The translations under genes were made by a program, and so were the position numbers. Source: Craspedostauros australis (taxonomy: Eukaryota > Bacillariophyta > Bacillariophyceae > Mastogloiales > Achnanthaceae). Taken from it: a stretch of 64,000 nt of DNA. Below the pieces are notes generated by a model. That model had not been told where the DNA came from, did no database searches, and was given only the letters and a program-made list of their open reading frames with translations. The stretch is from assembly GCA_026770025.1 (NCBI GenBank), contig JAMXDE010000018.1, positions 806,001-870,000 of the forward strand, given 5' to 3'. Shown here one piece after another: positions 44,660 to 55,337 of this stretch (the first letter of the stretch is position 1; the number at the start of each line of letters is the position of its first letter).

Positions 44660-45862
44660 CTACCCGAATGTGAAATCGACTGCTCGGTTGAACTTGCGGC
44701 ACGTGGATTCCCAGACCTCATCGACCTTCATGAGCGCCAAACCGCGCTCCAAGGTCTCGCGGCGCTGCTTGCGTATCGTGAGAGCCTCCTGCCACGCATT
44801 CTTGACCTCCTCGAAGGAGAAGCCGGCCTCCTTGACGAGAATGGCGTGACGCTCGCGCAGGGAGAGCTTGAGCTGTCGCCTTGTGCGTCGTGGCGCCCTC
44901 GTCGTCTCGTACTCCTCAAAGGTGGTGGAGCGGTTCTGCGACGGTCCCGACGACCAGTCTATCATGACGGGCGGTCCCGTGGTGGCGGAGGGGTGGATGC
45001 CCAGCGTCATGGGGAATTCTAGGACCTCGACGTCCTTGAACTGCACTTGCGGTGGGACGCCGGAGATGGTCTGCGGGTTGGTGATGAGGACGGTGTCGCC
45101 CGTGGGGGTGCGCAGTCCGCGCTTTTGTGGTCTGAGGACGGACTTGAGACTCGAGTGTGGTTCGAAGGAGGTGGTGCATTCGCAGCAGGGATACGTGATG
45201 ACCTGCTCCATGAAGTCCTCGATGGTGGCGGCGCGTCCGGGTCGCTGCGCCACCTGCCGGCCCTGCATCTGCTGCAGCTGGTGTTGCATCTGCTTCTGTT
45301 GTTGGTGCTGTTGGTGTTGTTGTTGTTGCGCGTCGCCTTGGTGCCGGTACACGCTGATGTGGTCCATCTGGGCGAAGTTGTCCACCTGGTGCTTCGACTC
45401 CTGCATGTGGCGATCGAGCACGCCCCTGTACTCCGCCTCCGTCTCGTCGAAGGAGCCGCCGGTGCTGCGCAGGCTGTTGTCCATGTAGGGATCGTCGTCC
45501 CCTCCCTCCGAGAAGTCGAACATGGCGCCGGCTGCGACCCTCTTGAGGAGCTTGGCCTCGTTGGAGTTCTCCGGGATCACGTCCGCCGAATCGAAGCTCT
45601 CGCTGCCGCTGATGCCGCAGTCCGCCCAGCCTCTGCCCTTGGCCCTGCCACCGAAGGTACGGCGACCGGACGCTCCGTCGACCACGCTGGTGGGGCTGCC
45701 GGCGATCAGCGATATCCGGGTGGTCATCGATCCCTTCCTTCCAGGATTCAGGTCCAGCGCCTCCACTTCGATGCCAGCCACCACCATGTCGTTGATCCTG
45801 CTGCTGCTCAGAGACACCTCCTCCAGCGACGACGGCGATGCGAGGTTGTCAGAGGGTGGCAT
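44660..45862 (-). CDS. Unidentified protein with conserved C-terminal block and Gln-rich linker
   Basis: A single-exon protein of 400 residues. Residues 1-165 are polar and Ser-rich. A Gln/His run is near 185-205. The C-terminal 150 residues look folded: a Val/Glu/Phe segment (V-Q-F-K-D-V-E-V-L-E-F-P), a Gly-Pro-Pro-containing loop followed by I-D-W-S-S-G, an Arg-rich stretch (R-A-P-R-R-T-R-R), then helical sequence to the end. From memory this C-terminal pattern recurs in many diatom proteins of unknown function, but I could not check. No signal peptide or transmembrane helix is seen. The good codon use and absence of stops over 1.2 kb support a real gene. Function is unknown. Confidence 0.8.
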   Translation of the reverse strand: MPPSDNLASPSSLEEVSLSSSRINDMVVAGIEVEALDLNPGRKGSMTTRISLIAGSPTSVVDGASGRRTFGGRAKGRGWADCGISGSESFDSADVIPENSNEAKLLKRVAAGAMFDFSEGGDDDPYMDNSLRSTGGSFDETEAEYRGVLDRHMQESKHQVDNFAQMDHISVYRHQGDAQQQQHQQHQQQKQMQHQLQQMQGRQVAQRPGRAATIEDFMEQVITYPCCECTTSFEPHSSLKSVLRPQKRGLRTPTGDTVLITNPQTISGVPPQVQFKDVEVLEFPMTLGIHPSATTGPPVMIDWSSGPSQNRSTTFEEYETTRAPRRTRRQLKLSLRERHAILVKEAGFSFEEVKNAWQEALTIRKQRRETLERGLALMKVDEVWESTCRKFNRAVDFTFG

Positions 45863-46975
45863 GTTGTTCTGCTACTACTGTTACTACTCCTCTACTGCTA
45901 TTGCTGCTACTGATGCTCTACTACGGTTGCTCTGGTACTGCTACTGCTCGACTTCCTGATGATGATTGTCTCCTTGATCGCTGTCTCTTGAGGTTGTGAG
46001 GCCACTTCGATGTTGCTTGGTGGACTGCTGATCACGGACAATGAGATGTGGTACACAGAGGCAGAACCCTATCGCGGCTGCTGATGTCTCTCGCTGTTGT
46101 TGCTGCTGTTGCTGTTGCTGCTACCACTCCACGCGGCTTCGATACTGCGCTCCAACACGATACTGCATCTCCGAATCATGCATTCCGATTCCCGTTGGCT
46201 TCGTTTTCGTCTCCGTTTTTGAATCGATTTTGGCTTTGCCCACAATTTTGCCATGTCACACAATGACACTTTTGGCACCATGGCGCGTTGGTTCCAAACC
46301 GAGCGTTGGGAGTCGTATTGTCACGCCAACAATCGTCCTAAATAGACAAGATGTGCGACGGTTACACATGAAACGCCTTCCGCCCGTGAATCGTGCAAGC
46401 GGCACCAACTTGGCGAGGAGTTTCCGCCATTTTGTGGTCCACGCCATCCACGAGAAAACTCGCAATCCGATTGTCCTTTCAAATGACTCGAAGCCGGGCG
46501 AGATTTGTTGTGTTTCTCCACGACACACATCGTGCGTGCGTCTAACTCATAGCACCAAGTTGATGTCATGTGGCAATGCTGCTGTTCCTTGGTTGTCATT
46601 CATCATCTAGATATTGCTTGTATTACCCGTTGCATCATTTTATCTCTCATTTCATTTCAATATCGTATCATGTCTTATCATTTCATACTCTTACTTACAC
46701 TCATGTGTGGCCAGCCAATCGTCCAATCGTTGTCATTTATTCATCCAATTCAGCTCGCTTGATTTGGAGTGCGACCCTCTTTTCTTGGTTGCCGGCGATG
46801 GCGGCGGCGATTGTTCGTTCTTCTTGTGTTGGAAGAGTGAGTTATGCACATATCAGAGACACCACCAACACCAAAGCTCACGAAAAGCTCACCATAGCGT
46901 GTCCAACGCAATCGACTTCAGTTCCTTCGCTCTTCAGCATCCACTGACCAATCATCCTCGTACTCTGTCTGCCCT
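45863..46975. other. Intergenic, no supported gene
   Basis: A 1.1-kb stretch between two minus-strand genes. The left part, with TACTGCTAC-like triplet repeats near 45,870-45,945 and TTGCTG triplets near 46,095-46,120, is the likely leader or promoter of the Q-rich gene. No coding signal is seen. Confidence 0.5.
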
Positions 46976-48872
46976 CTAGTTGCGTTGCTGATGAATACCA
47001 CCCTCACGCACTTGCGTCATGTGGTTTTCTCTGCCTTCGAACATCTGCTTGTTGCTTTGGAAGTGGCTGCTGGTGCCGGTGTTGCCTCCGGTCTGCATGT
47101 TGGTGCCGTTGTTGTAGTTGGCAGTGGCACCACCGGTTGCCATCACGGGATGGTGGTGATGATACGACGTCTTGCCGGCTTCGCGGTTCGACACAACTTG
47201 AGTTGGACTGATGGTGCCGGACTCTTCGCCTGCGCCACCGCCGCAGTTCCAGATGGAGTGGAACCCGCGCGAGAAGCTGATGTTGCTCCAGTCGCCTTCG
47301 GCTTGTTGATGTCGGCCGGATCCGTCCTGCATGTTGGTGACGTCCATCTTGGTGCGATGCTGCGAGTTTCCATCGACGCCTTGCCGCCTGGCGGAGACCG
47401 ATCTCACGATGCGATCGCGCGGATGCGCTCGAAGGCGTTCGCGAGGCGACGACATTGGCTGGACTGGTGCGCTCACGCGGCTTCTCACGGATGCGGAGTT
47501 GACCGAGACATCCAGCGTGGTGCGTTGGTGGAGGTGGTCGCTCATCGAGCCTCCTGACTGGCGTTGTTGCTGCGATAGCATGGAACCGTCGTGTGGGGAG
47601 AGTCTCTTCCTTGGACTCCACGCCGGTGCGCCTCCTGTTGTGTGAGAGATGGAGGACGGTGGCATGTGCCGTGGTGACATTCCACCTCTGGGACGGTTCA
47701 CGGAGAGGAGACTTACGTCTGGCTTGTCCATGCCATCTCGAAGCTTCTTCGCTCCATCACGGACGAGGTGCTTCATCTCGTCGTACTCTCCCAGGACAAC
47801 GATGGAAAGCATGTTTGCTGGTGTGTCGGAGTCCGGTGCCTGATGCGCATTGACATTGAAGTCGACATCGAAAGCATAATTATGATAACAGCAATTGAGA
47901 AGATGCACAAGGGGATTGTGTGAGTGGATGATAGCGGAAGTTGGAGACACAAGCACCACACAGGATGAAGACGGTACAAGTTTCACATCACATGCACGCC
48001 AACAGCACGATACATCAGAATGCTGTTCAGCAATACACATGACTCACCTTTCCGGTGCGGATGCACTCCTCAACAAGATCCTTCGCCTTGTCGATCTTCG
48101 TTGCCTGCCTCGATTTCTCTCCCCTCTTGTTCTTATTGCCGCGGCTACTGCGTGTGGCACGCGCGTTCTGCGAAAGGATGGTTCCATCCTTGGACACGGA
48201 GATGCCACGGAAGATCTTGGCAGTCTTTACAGCAACTTCGACCGGTGTGGCCATTTCGGCGGAGTCTTCACTGTCGCTGTAGGTCAACGGCGGCGGGGAG
48301 TCGGAGAATGGGCCAAGGAATGCACCGCTGTGAGGGATGATGTCGGCATCCAGGTTGAGCTTGTAACAGCGCGTGCGGACGGCAATCTCGGGTGGCTTGG
48401 GGAAGGGTTCGCGTGGGGACTTCTCTTGCTCCATGCCTGCCCCCGACCGGGGATCCTTCCACTCAGGACCTCTGGCTTGCTGCTGCGAGTGCTGCTGCAT
48501 GGAGGCTTGATGGTGAGAGGAGCTGTGCTGTCCGTTAGGTTCCAACTGGCTGGTGCTGCGGCGCGGCGATGGCTGCTTCCCGTGCGGATGTTGCTGATGC
48601 TGCACAACTTCGGCACGACCGTCGGGGAACTGGTTGCCTGCTTGGCCGTTTAAGTTTTGCGTCTGCACATGCAGGAACCCGCTCTTCTTGCTCTGAGCCG
48701 TCGACTTGTGTCCCATGTCCTTGTTGGAGGAGGCGTGCGCATGCTGCTGGCGACTCTTGTACATGCTGCTGCTGACTGCAGTCGACGAGTCGTGGCCAGT
48801 GGATGCAGTTTCGGAACGCTTGCTGGCGTTTGCAGTGCGGCCTTCAGTGGGTAGCGTCGAACACTGCCCCAT
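46976..48872 (-). CDS. Unidentified Gln/Ser-rich protein with N-terminal MGQC lipidation motif
   Basis: Two exons on the minus strand (48872-48048, 47839-46976) with a 208-bp phase-0 intron give 562 residues. The N-terminus M-G-Q-C-S-T fits N-myristoylation at Gly2 and palmitoylation at Cys4, suggesting membrane attachment. A conserved-looking core is at about residues 165-275: R-C-Y-K-L-N-L-D, then L-G-P-F-S-D-S-P and L-T-Y-S-D-S-E, then I-F-R-G-I-S-V-S-K-D-G-T-I-L-S-Q-N-A-R-A, and a basic stretch ending K-A-K-D-L-V-E-E. Both exons flank the last helix, and the join gives I-R-T-G-K-A-P-D-S-D-T. The rest is low-complexity Ser, Gln, His and Arg. I believe the core belongs to a diatom family of unknown function, but this is from memory only. 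Confidence 0.78.
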
Positions 48873-51217
48873 GGCCGCCTGCAGGATGTAGCTGAGTGGA
48901 GTCGCCGTGGTTGCTTGTTCTGGGTGGATTGCAGCACAAGACTTTGGACAAGTCTCGTGGCAATCGCTATATCGTTCCTGGTGAAAGGCAGGAAAGGAAC
49001 GTTTCGTTTTCCGAAACGGGATGATTTGTGTATGCCTTGGAGGGGCGGGAGTGTACACGCGTCTGACTTCGATGGTCGGCGGGAGATGGTGCGCTTGTGG
49101 TTGTCGTTGTTGTGTATGGGATGCTGCTGTGTGATGGGACGTGCTCTTCGCTGTTGTCGGCTGTTTCTTCGGCTGATTGAACGTATGATGGTAGTCCTGA
49201 TCCTGCTGAGATGTTGATGGTCCTACTTTCCGAACAAACAAGATGTACCTGGCAGATTGCAAACACTGATGTGGCTCCCTCTGAGAATGATTCACTGCCT
49301 CGTTTTCCGATACAAACAAAACGATCTGTCGATGGCCAAGTCAAATGGGAATCCCTGTTGCGATGTGGTTGGGTGCGGTGCGATGCGTTGCGTTCTGTTG
49401 ATGCAAGGAAAGACACGGTGTTGGTGACGACGACCGTATCGTTGCAACAGAACCTGCAGATATGTGACGAAGGAGATCTGCGTCGATGATGGTTCCGCTG
49501 CTTGTGTTTTGTGTGGATACGAGAGATGACAGGTGAGAAAGACAAATTCCACTCCAACCCCCACAACGAGAAGGAGAGGCGACTTTGTGGAGACGACATG
49601 CATCACCATTGTGCATGAGCGATCGGCGAGCGTCTTGGCGACTCAATTGACGTTATAAGCGTTATATCAATTATGGATCTAGTGACATGCGACAATAGTA
49701 CATACAAGGTAATTAATTCATGAATATCTATATAATATGTCACTGATTTTGGTCAATTTGGTCAATCGGAGAAACCACACACAGTTCTGAATGTCCCGCT
49801 GATCCCAACAACACAACAAAAACCACGAGTTTGGTGGATGAAACAAAATCGGAAAGGGTGGAGACGAAGATGCGTGATGGTTTGGTGAAGGAAAAATCGC
49901 GCTTTGTTGGCGATTTCGTCCTCTTCTGCGACAAAGAGGAGGGGAGTCTGCGCCACTCTCCTCTGCTCTCCTATTCTCCTGCGTGCATCCTATTTCACTC
50001 TCTGTCTCTCTGTCTCTCTCCCCAGAGAGCACTTCAACGTTTGACCTTTTCCTGTCATCTGAAAATTATACTGGATGAGGACATGTACTCTGGAGAGACA
50101 AGTGAATCCATCACCATGGAGTACTCTCGCTCTCGAGATCAGTGTTGTCTGTGTTTCCAAGGAGAATAGGCAACCGATGATCATGATACCAATTGCCACC
50201 ACACACCCTGCGTCCTTCCAGATTAACCACATGTAGAGAAGCCACCACTATACCTGTCGCCATTGCATTCCTGTTGCTTTTGCTGGATGTGGAGGTTGGT
50301 TAGCTCGCAATGTATCGTCGTTGTCAACGTCGTCAATTTCGTTCCGTCGCCGAACTACACACACTTCCCAGCACTCTACAAATGCTCATGACAACTAGCA
50401 AGCTCTTGTGTATTACAAATACGACGGATTGGCACTTAGATGAGACTTGCAAACCCACAGTTTGGGCCATGTTTTCGTTCCTTCGGATGTCATCTCCTTC
50501 CTCCGGTGCGACTGGCCTCATTCGGTCTTGCGTCCGCGTGGCACAACAAGACGCAAAACAACGAGGAGATCAAACACGCTGATTGAACAACAAACCATGG
50601 AGGAAATAATTGAGGAAACGAATGAGGAAACCAACGAACGAGAAGGAAGGATCGATCATGCACAATAGCATGTGAGAGGCACATTCTGACAACAAGTACC
50701 GCCACACTTCGGACTTTGCGGAGAACAGAGAGAGGGTGACAGAAGTGAAACCTGGGCATCGCATCGACAACCGTATCCGAACTCCGCACGCCACGTTGCA
50801 GAAGATCTTTGCGTTGGAACGCAAAAACCTGAGATGGTTGTGAGAGAGAGAGAGAGCACAACAGAACGAGAGGGTGGAGCACGCCACAAACATCCCACAC
50901 AGAACAGCACAATGGCTCCAATCGAATGGCTTGCAACACCGACACAGCCACAAAAAACGAATCATCGATCTGCTGTGCCAAATCATACGACCACATAAAA
51001 CACCAACAACGACACCGTCGCCATCAACTCCACTCCATACAGTAACCTGGGCATCCACACCATCTCTGCCCTAATCAAGCTTCAGCCCACAGAAAATACA
51101 ATTCAGCGACCCCAGATCAGACCGGCACCTCAGATTCGCTGCAACGCTCAAGTTCACACCAACATCAACACTAACGTCAATGTCAACGTCAACGTAGAAA
51201 CCAAACCAAGAACCACC
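48873..51217. other. Divergent intergenic region, right part duplicated
   Basis: Upstream DNA of the MGQC gene (-) and P-loop copy 2 (+). From 48873 to about 50630 I see nothing with a coding signal. The 50636-51216 part is the counterpart of the copy 1 flank. Confidence 0.5.
50636..51028 (+). repeat. Duplicated 5' flank, copy 2 (partner at 29957-30349)
   Basis: The counterpart of the copy 1 flank, in the same orientation relative to the gene. Weaker similarity continues through about 51216, directly up to the ATG at 51218. Confidence 0.8.
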
Positions 51218-54200
51218 ATGCTCTCTCCAAGTCTCATGACCAAGATGACACGAACTATGGTGGCGATGGCAACCATGCCTCGTGCGATGAGATTCACCAT
51301 CCCCCAACCGTTGTTGTCACGACCATTGCGGCCATTCAGGTCTGGATCCATCCCTTCGGTGTCGTTATCACCATTCCTTGCGCAACTGCGTCGCGATCAG
51401 TGCCAACATTATCGTGATGGCCTCCACAAACGTTGGCGCCCAAACTTTCACATGGCCGCACTCTCCAGTGAGACCGACGATACCGGTGGTAACACGCCGC
51501 TCGTTGTGAGCAGATACGATTCTGTCTTCAAGAACAACGACTTCTGGACCATCGAGGATGATGACGAACGGATCATGGAGATGCTGAAGACCTTGCCCAA
51601 GCCTGACACAAGCGCCATAATGCAGAGCATGAAAATAACTGACAAGGCGGAACTAACAGACGAGAAGATGAGCGCATGGGAGGTTGATTGGCTGAACACA
51701 ATGCTGAGCCTCCGAAAGGATGTCATCGATATGGTTGAAAACGAGGGCAGATCGGAGGGGGAAGTACAATCGTGCGGTTGGGGCTTCGCTGCGTGTCAAA
51801 ACGACCTCGTCCTGGCCCAATGGCTCTACAACGGTGGCAATAAGGACAACGCAACATACGCATGGAGGTCAATCAAGGGTCTTGGTGGAATCGATGACCC
51901 AAGCATGACTCTCCGCGAATCGGTACGGAACAGCCTGAAGACTCTCTACAACGCTCGAAGCGACCGAACAACGCATTCTCTTCGCCGCATGAACTGTGAC
52001 GATGGCAGAGCAGCATACTACATCGGCGAATGCAAGTTTCGACACATGGGCAACAACTTTGGAATCCCCCAAACAGTTCATATCGCCAAAAATGACGAAG
52101 CGCCAGATTCCAGCGTTGTCCGTGTCCTCTTCTCCGGCAGCGGTACAGGCAAGACAGTTGAGCTGGCGACAAGCTCAGAATCAAGAAATGCGACCATCAC
52201 TCTGATACACGAAGCAGATGGTGACATAGCGATGAGGGAACCAAACGGAGATCGAACGAATCAGTGCCGAGCCTATTTGAAGAGATGGGTGGATACTGAC
52301 TTCACTGACAACGGTGAGGTGCTATCAACGATCGTAACCACGGTGCAGCAGCGGTTGCGTACACTCAAGAAGAATCAAGGCGGGGGAAACGCAGTTGGCA
52401 ACGTGGCCGGTGACACGGCTGGAGACGATGAACACCCGAATGTGAACGACAACAGGATTCGGATAGTGCTTGCCATCGATGAAGCATCGAAGTGTCCCAA
52501 TCTTGCGAGAGAGATCATCAAAAACTATGATGACCTTGGAAGAGACCTTGGTCACTACATCATGAACAATGGGCCTGGAGGCATGAAGGAAGGAGACAGC
52601 ACGGGTCATGGTGGATTCCCAGCAACCGAAACCCCGTCAGCCATCGAGGTGGTCTTCTCTATCGCAGGTACAGGAATGTACCGTGGGATTGCCGGTTCTC
52701 CAAGCAAGAACTTCGTCTGTCTTGACTCCAGCGCCAAAAAGGATCCCAAACAAACGTATGAAGCCCTTTGCAAGGAATACAACGGACGAAGATGGCAAAG
52801 GCGCGATCTCCCCACCTACGAGAAGATGATGGAGACGCCATTCTTGAGCATCATCGCAACACACAATGCAAGGATGACGTCCATCTTCATCAACCAGCTG
52901 GCAGAATCGATGTTGAAGATCGGCGATCCGGATGATGACATGAGGCTGATCTCGTTCGTGTTCAACAAGTTTCTACGATGCAATGGCTTTTCCACCCTTC
53001 GGACTGGTACGGCAGAAGGAGCCAGCAAACAAGCTCTGGCAGTGGCACGAGTCCTGGCTATTGCTCTGTATCAAGAGGAACTCGAAGTGCCCATGGATAT
53101 CGAAACAGCAAAGGAACGCGCGATGAGACTCGACTATGGAATCGAGTTCGAGAGGTTCGGAACGAACGACATCAACATCATGTACCATCTCGTCACGAGG
53201 TATGGACTGGTGGTACCAGTGCCTTTCGAGACATTCGACCATGTTGTGTTGGATGAGGCTGGGAATACTCAGGTGGATCCAGCATTCACGCAGCCGAAGA
53301 GCCTGAAGAAGCCATACTTGGTGGATGAAGCAATTCAACTGCTGTGTGTGTGGCTGTTGGAGGGTGGAAAGCGGCTGGAGGGCAGCTATGACTTTCTTGG
53401 AAGGACTCTGCTTCCCTTCGAGGCGTTGTCGACGCAGATCGTCGGTTCTGCCATCACTGCAGCCACGACGGTCGCACAACAGAAACGGAAACACATCCAA
53501 TCCATTCTGAAGGATACCCTCAACATGCAGCCCAAATCGTCCAGCGGCAAGACAGACCCTGACAACAGGGCAGACCCTGACAACAAGACAGACCACGTGC
53601 AAGAGGCATGGGATGGTCTGGAAGATGTGATTCCTGTCTCTGTTTGGTCTGACTTTGCGTTGAATGGAATGTACCATCAGCAGTCTGAAATGAGTCTCAA
53701 CGAACCGACCATACCAACAAAGCCCGAGAACTTTGAAGAGATGACCACAGCTCAGGTCATGGAGTGGATGGAAACCGAGAAGAACGAACGTCTCAATGCC
53801 CGGGAGGCTCGCATGCGGCTGAACCGTTGGGACGGGTTGGAAACAAAGCAAGTCGATCCAAACTTTGGCAGCAATCCTCGTGAACTGATCTCGGAATTGG
53901 ACACACTCGACGGCTTCGATGCTTCATGTCAGGAGACCGCGGTGCCAACTTTCGACATGGACAAGAAGCTGACAGGTGGTCTTCTCAAGATGAGGGAGGC
54001 ATGCGGCCATCTTGAGAAAACGATCAGGGAGACAGAAGCGCCCCAATTCAATCCAACCAAACAGAATTTCTGTCCATCACTCACAACTGTGGCTGAGGGA
54101 TCGAGCAACCTTGCGGATGGATACATTTCCACTGCTGGCGTGAGGAAGATCACAAACAGCGCAGGTAAATTCTTGAGATGGGAAGTGGGACTCTTCACGG

Positions 54201-54577
54201 TCTGCGTCCAAGGCAAAGATATGTTCGATTCCAGCACAATTGACTACAAAGATATCCGCGATATCAGAGACAGGATTCACCACAGCCTCCTTAACATCAT
54301 GTTTGGCTTGAATCGGTTGTACTGCGTTGCAGGCATGCAAGACAAGCTTGCCATGAATACAGCGCCACCCGAAGACGATGAGGAAGACGGCGATAACAAC
54401 GACAGGGACAACGGAACATCCCTTTACGCAGGTTTTCCGACCGATGTGAGTCCACTGTTGAGTGAATCGATGGACAAGCTCGACAATCATCGCAGGCGTA
54501 GTCGGAAGACCAGCGAATATGCGTATCGTTTCATGGAGAAGAGGTTGGATGCTCGGAAGGCTGAGAACGGCGATTAG
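51218..54577 (+). CDS. Large P-loop NTPase-like protein, copy 2 of a dispersed pair
   Basis: A single-exon protein of 1,119 residues from the ATG at 51218. The ATG at 51452 matches the start of copy 1. The 78-residue extension is rich in Arg, Met, Ser and Pro with almost no acidic residues, like a mitochondrial presequence. The P-loop (G-S-G-T-G-K-T) and the L-A-I-D-E-A-S-K motif are kept. Relative to copy 1 it has two in-frame insertions, N-V-A-G-D-T-A-G-D near 52396-52425 and a duplicated D-P-D-N unit near 53563-53585. Residues before the A-Q-W-L-Y-N-G-G-N-K motif differ strongly from copy 1, while those after are nearly identical. The last 20 or so residues are unrelated and lack the acidic, K-K-R-P-R-ending tail. 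An intact frame over 3.3 kb argues for function. Family and role are uncertain. Confidence 0.85.
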   Translation: MLSPSLMTKMTRTMVAMATMPRAMRFTIPQPLLSRPLRPFRSGSIPSVSLSPFLAQLRRDQCQHYRDGLHKRWRPNFHMAALSSETDDTGGNTPLVVSRYDSVFKNNDFWTIEDDDERIMEMLKTLPKPDTSAIMQSMKITDKAELTDEKMSAWEVDWLNTMLSLRKDVIDMVENEGRSEGEVQSCGWGFAACQNDLVLAQWLYNGGNKDNATYAWRSIKGLGGIDDPSMTLRESVRNSLKTLYNARSDRTTHSLRRMNCDDGRAAYYIGECKFRHMGNNFGIPQTVHIAKNDEAPDSSVVRVLFSGSGTGKTVELATSSESRNATITLIHEADGDIAMREPNGDRTNQCRAYLKRWVDTDFTDNGEVLSTIVTTVQQRLRTLKKNQGGGNAVGNVAGDTAGDDEHPNVNDNRIRIVLAIDEASKCPNLAREIIKNYDDLGRDLGHYIMNNGPGGMKEGDSTGHGGFPATETPSAIEVVFSIAGTGMYRGIAGSPSKNFVCLDSSAKKDPKQTYEALCKEYNGRRWQRRDLPTYEKMMETPFLSIIATHNARMTSIFINQLAESMLKIGDPDDDMRLISFVFNKFLRCNGFSTLRTGTAEGASKQALAVARVLAIALYQEELEVPMDIETAKERAMRLDYGIEFERFGTNDINIMYHLVTRYGLVVPVPFETFDHVVLDEAGNTQVDPAFTQPKSLKKPYLVDEAIQLLCVWLLEGGKRLEGSYDFLGRTLLPFEALSTQIVGSAITAATTVAQQKRKHIQSILKDTLNMQPKSSSGKTDPDNRADPDNKTDHVQEAWDGLEDVIPVSVWSDFALNGMYHQQSEMSLNEPTIPTKPENFEEMTTAQVMEWMETEKNERLNAREARMRLNRWDGLETKQVDPNFGSNPRELISELDTLDGFDASCQETAVPTFDMDKKLTGGLLKMREACGHLEKTIRETEAPQFNPTKQNFCPSLTTVAEGSSNLADGYISTAGVRKITNSAGKFLRWEVGLFTVCVQGKDMFDSSTIDYKDIRDIRDRIHHSLLNIMFGLNRLYCVAGMQDKLAMNTAPPEDDEEDGDNNDRDNGTSLYAGFPTDVSPLLSESMDKLDNHRRRSRKTSEYAYRFMEKRLDARKAENGD

Positions 54578-55337
54578 TTGCAGAACTTGGATCAATAGTG
54601 TGTACCATCACGATAGATAAGGAATTGGCGTCATTAGCGCGAACACGCCACATCCGTCCAGTTCTTGTCAATCTGCTTGTGGCGCTCTCCATGCGACTCT
54701 TCTATCTATTCTCCGATTCTCTAGTTTCGCTCGAGTTTCCCGTTTCAGTTTTGCCTGTCCGTCGAACGGTATTCTGGTTGTCGGTGTTGGTTTTCGAAAT
54801 TCCATTTCATGTTGAGGTGAATTTATTCATCAACGACATGACAATTCAGCACATGAGACTTGTTTGCTTTGGTCCATTCTCGTCACCGTGTTGTGGCCAC
54901 GCCGTCTTTCCAGTCGTTGCTATGCAACCGGCGATAAATCAGAATGTCGTTGATTTCTTTGGGTCAATAAATAGTCGCAAGTTCTCGTGACGGAGTTGCA
55001 ATGACCGGTGAAAAGTGAAGCGATGTGAAGCAACTCACACAGTCAAACGCTGCTCCAACACCTTCGTTCTGCCTGCTCTCACGGTCAGTTTCCAACCAAC
55101 GAGGGGACTTCGACTGGAACAACGACAGACTCTGTGCAGGTTCACGCCAAGGTTGAGCTTTGGTTGGTGGTCTTGATGCGAAGATGGCGGCACGAGCAAC
55201 TCCAGCTCTCCGAGATCACAGAGGATGACACAAAAGCTATAGCACGAGGCACTCACAGAAGAGCGGCCATAAGATTAGCTCACAATCAAGACCGCAGAAT
55301 AGTTAGTACCAACCACACTCACAACCCCAAGTTTGCC
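54578..55337. other. Intergenic, no supported gene
   Basis: Between P-loop copy 2 and the glycosyltransferase-like gene, both on the plus strand. An in-frame upstream start at 55134 would extend the next gene, but the added sequence lacks a motif. Nothing else is recognised. Confidence 0.5.

Noticed and set aside
45047-45913. 288-codon plus-strand frame with Leu-rich sequence
   Set aside because: Antisense of the Gln codons in the Q-rich gene. The Leu runs are an artefact.
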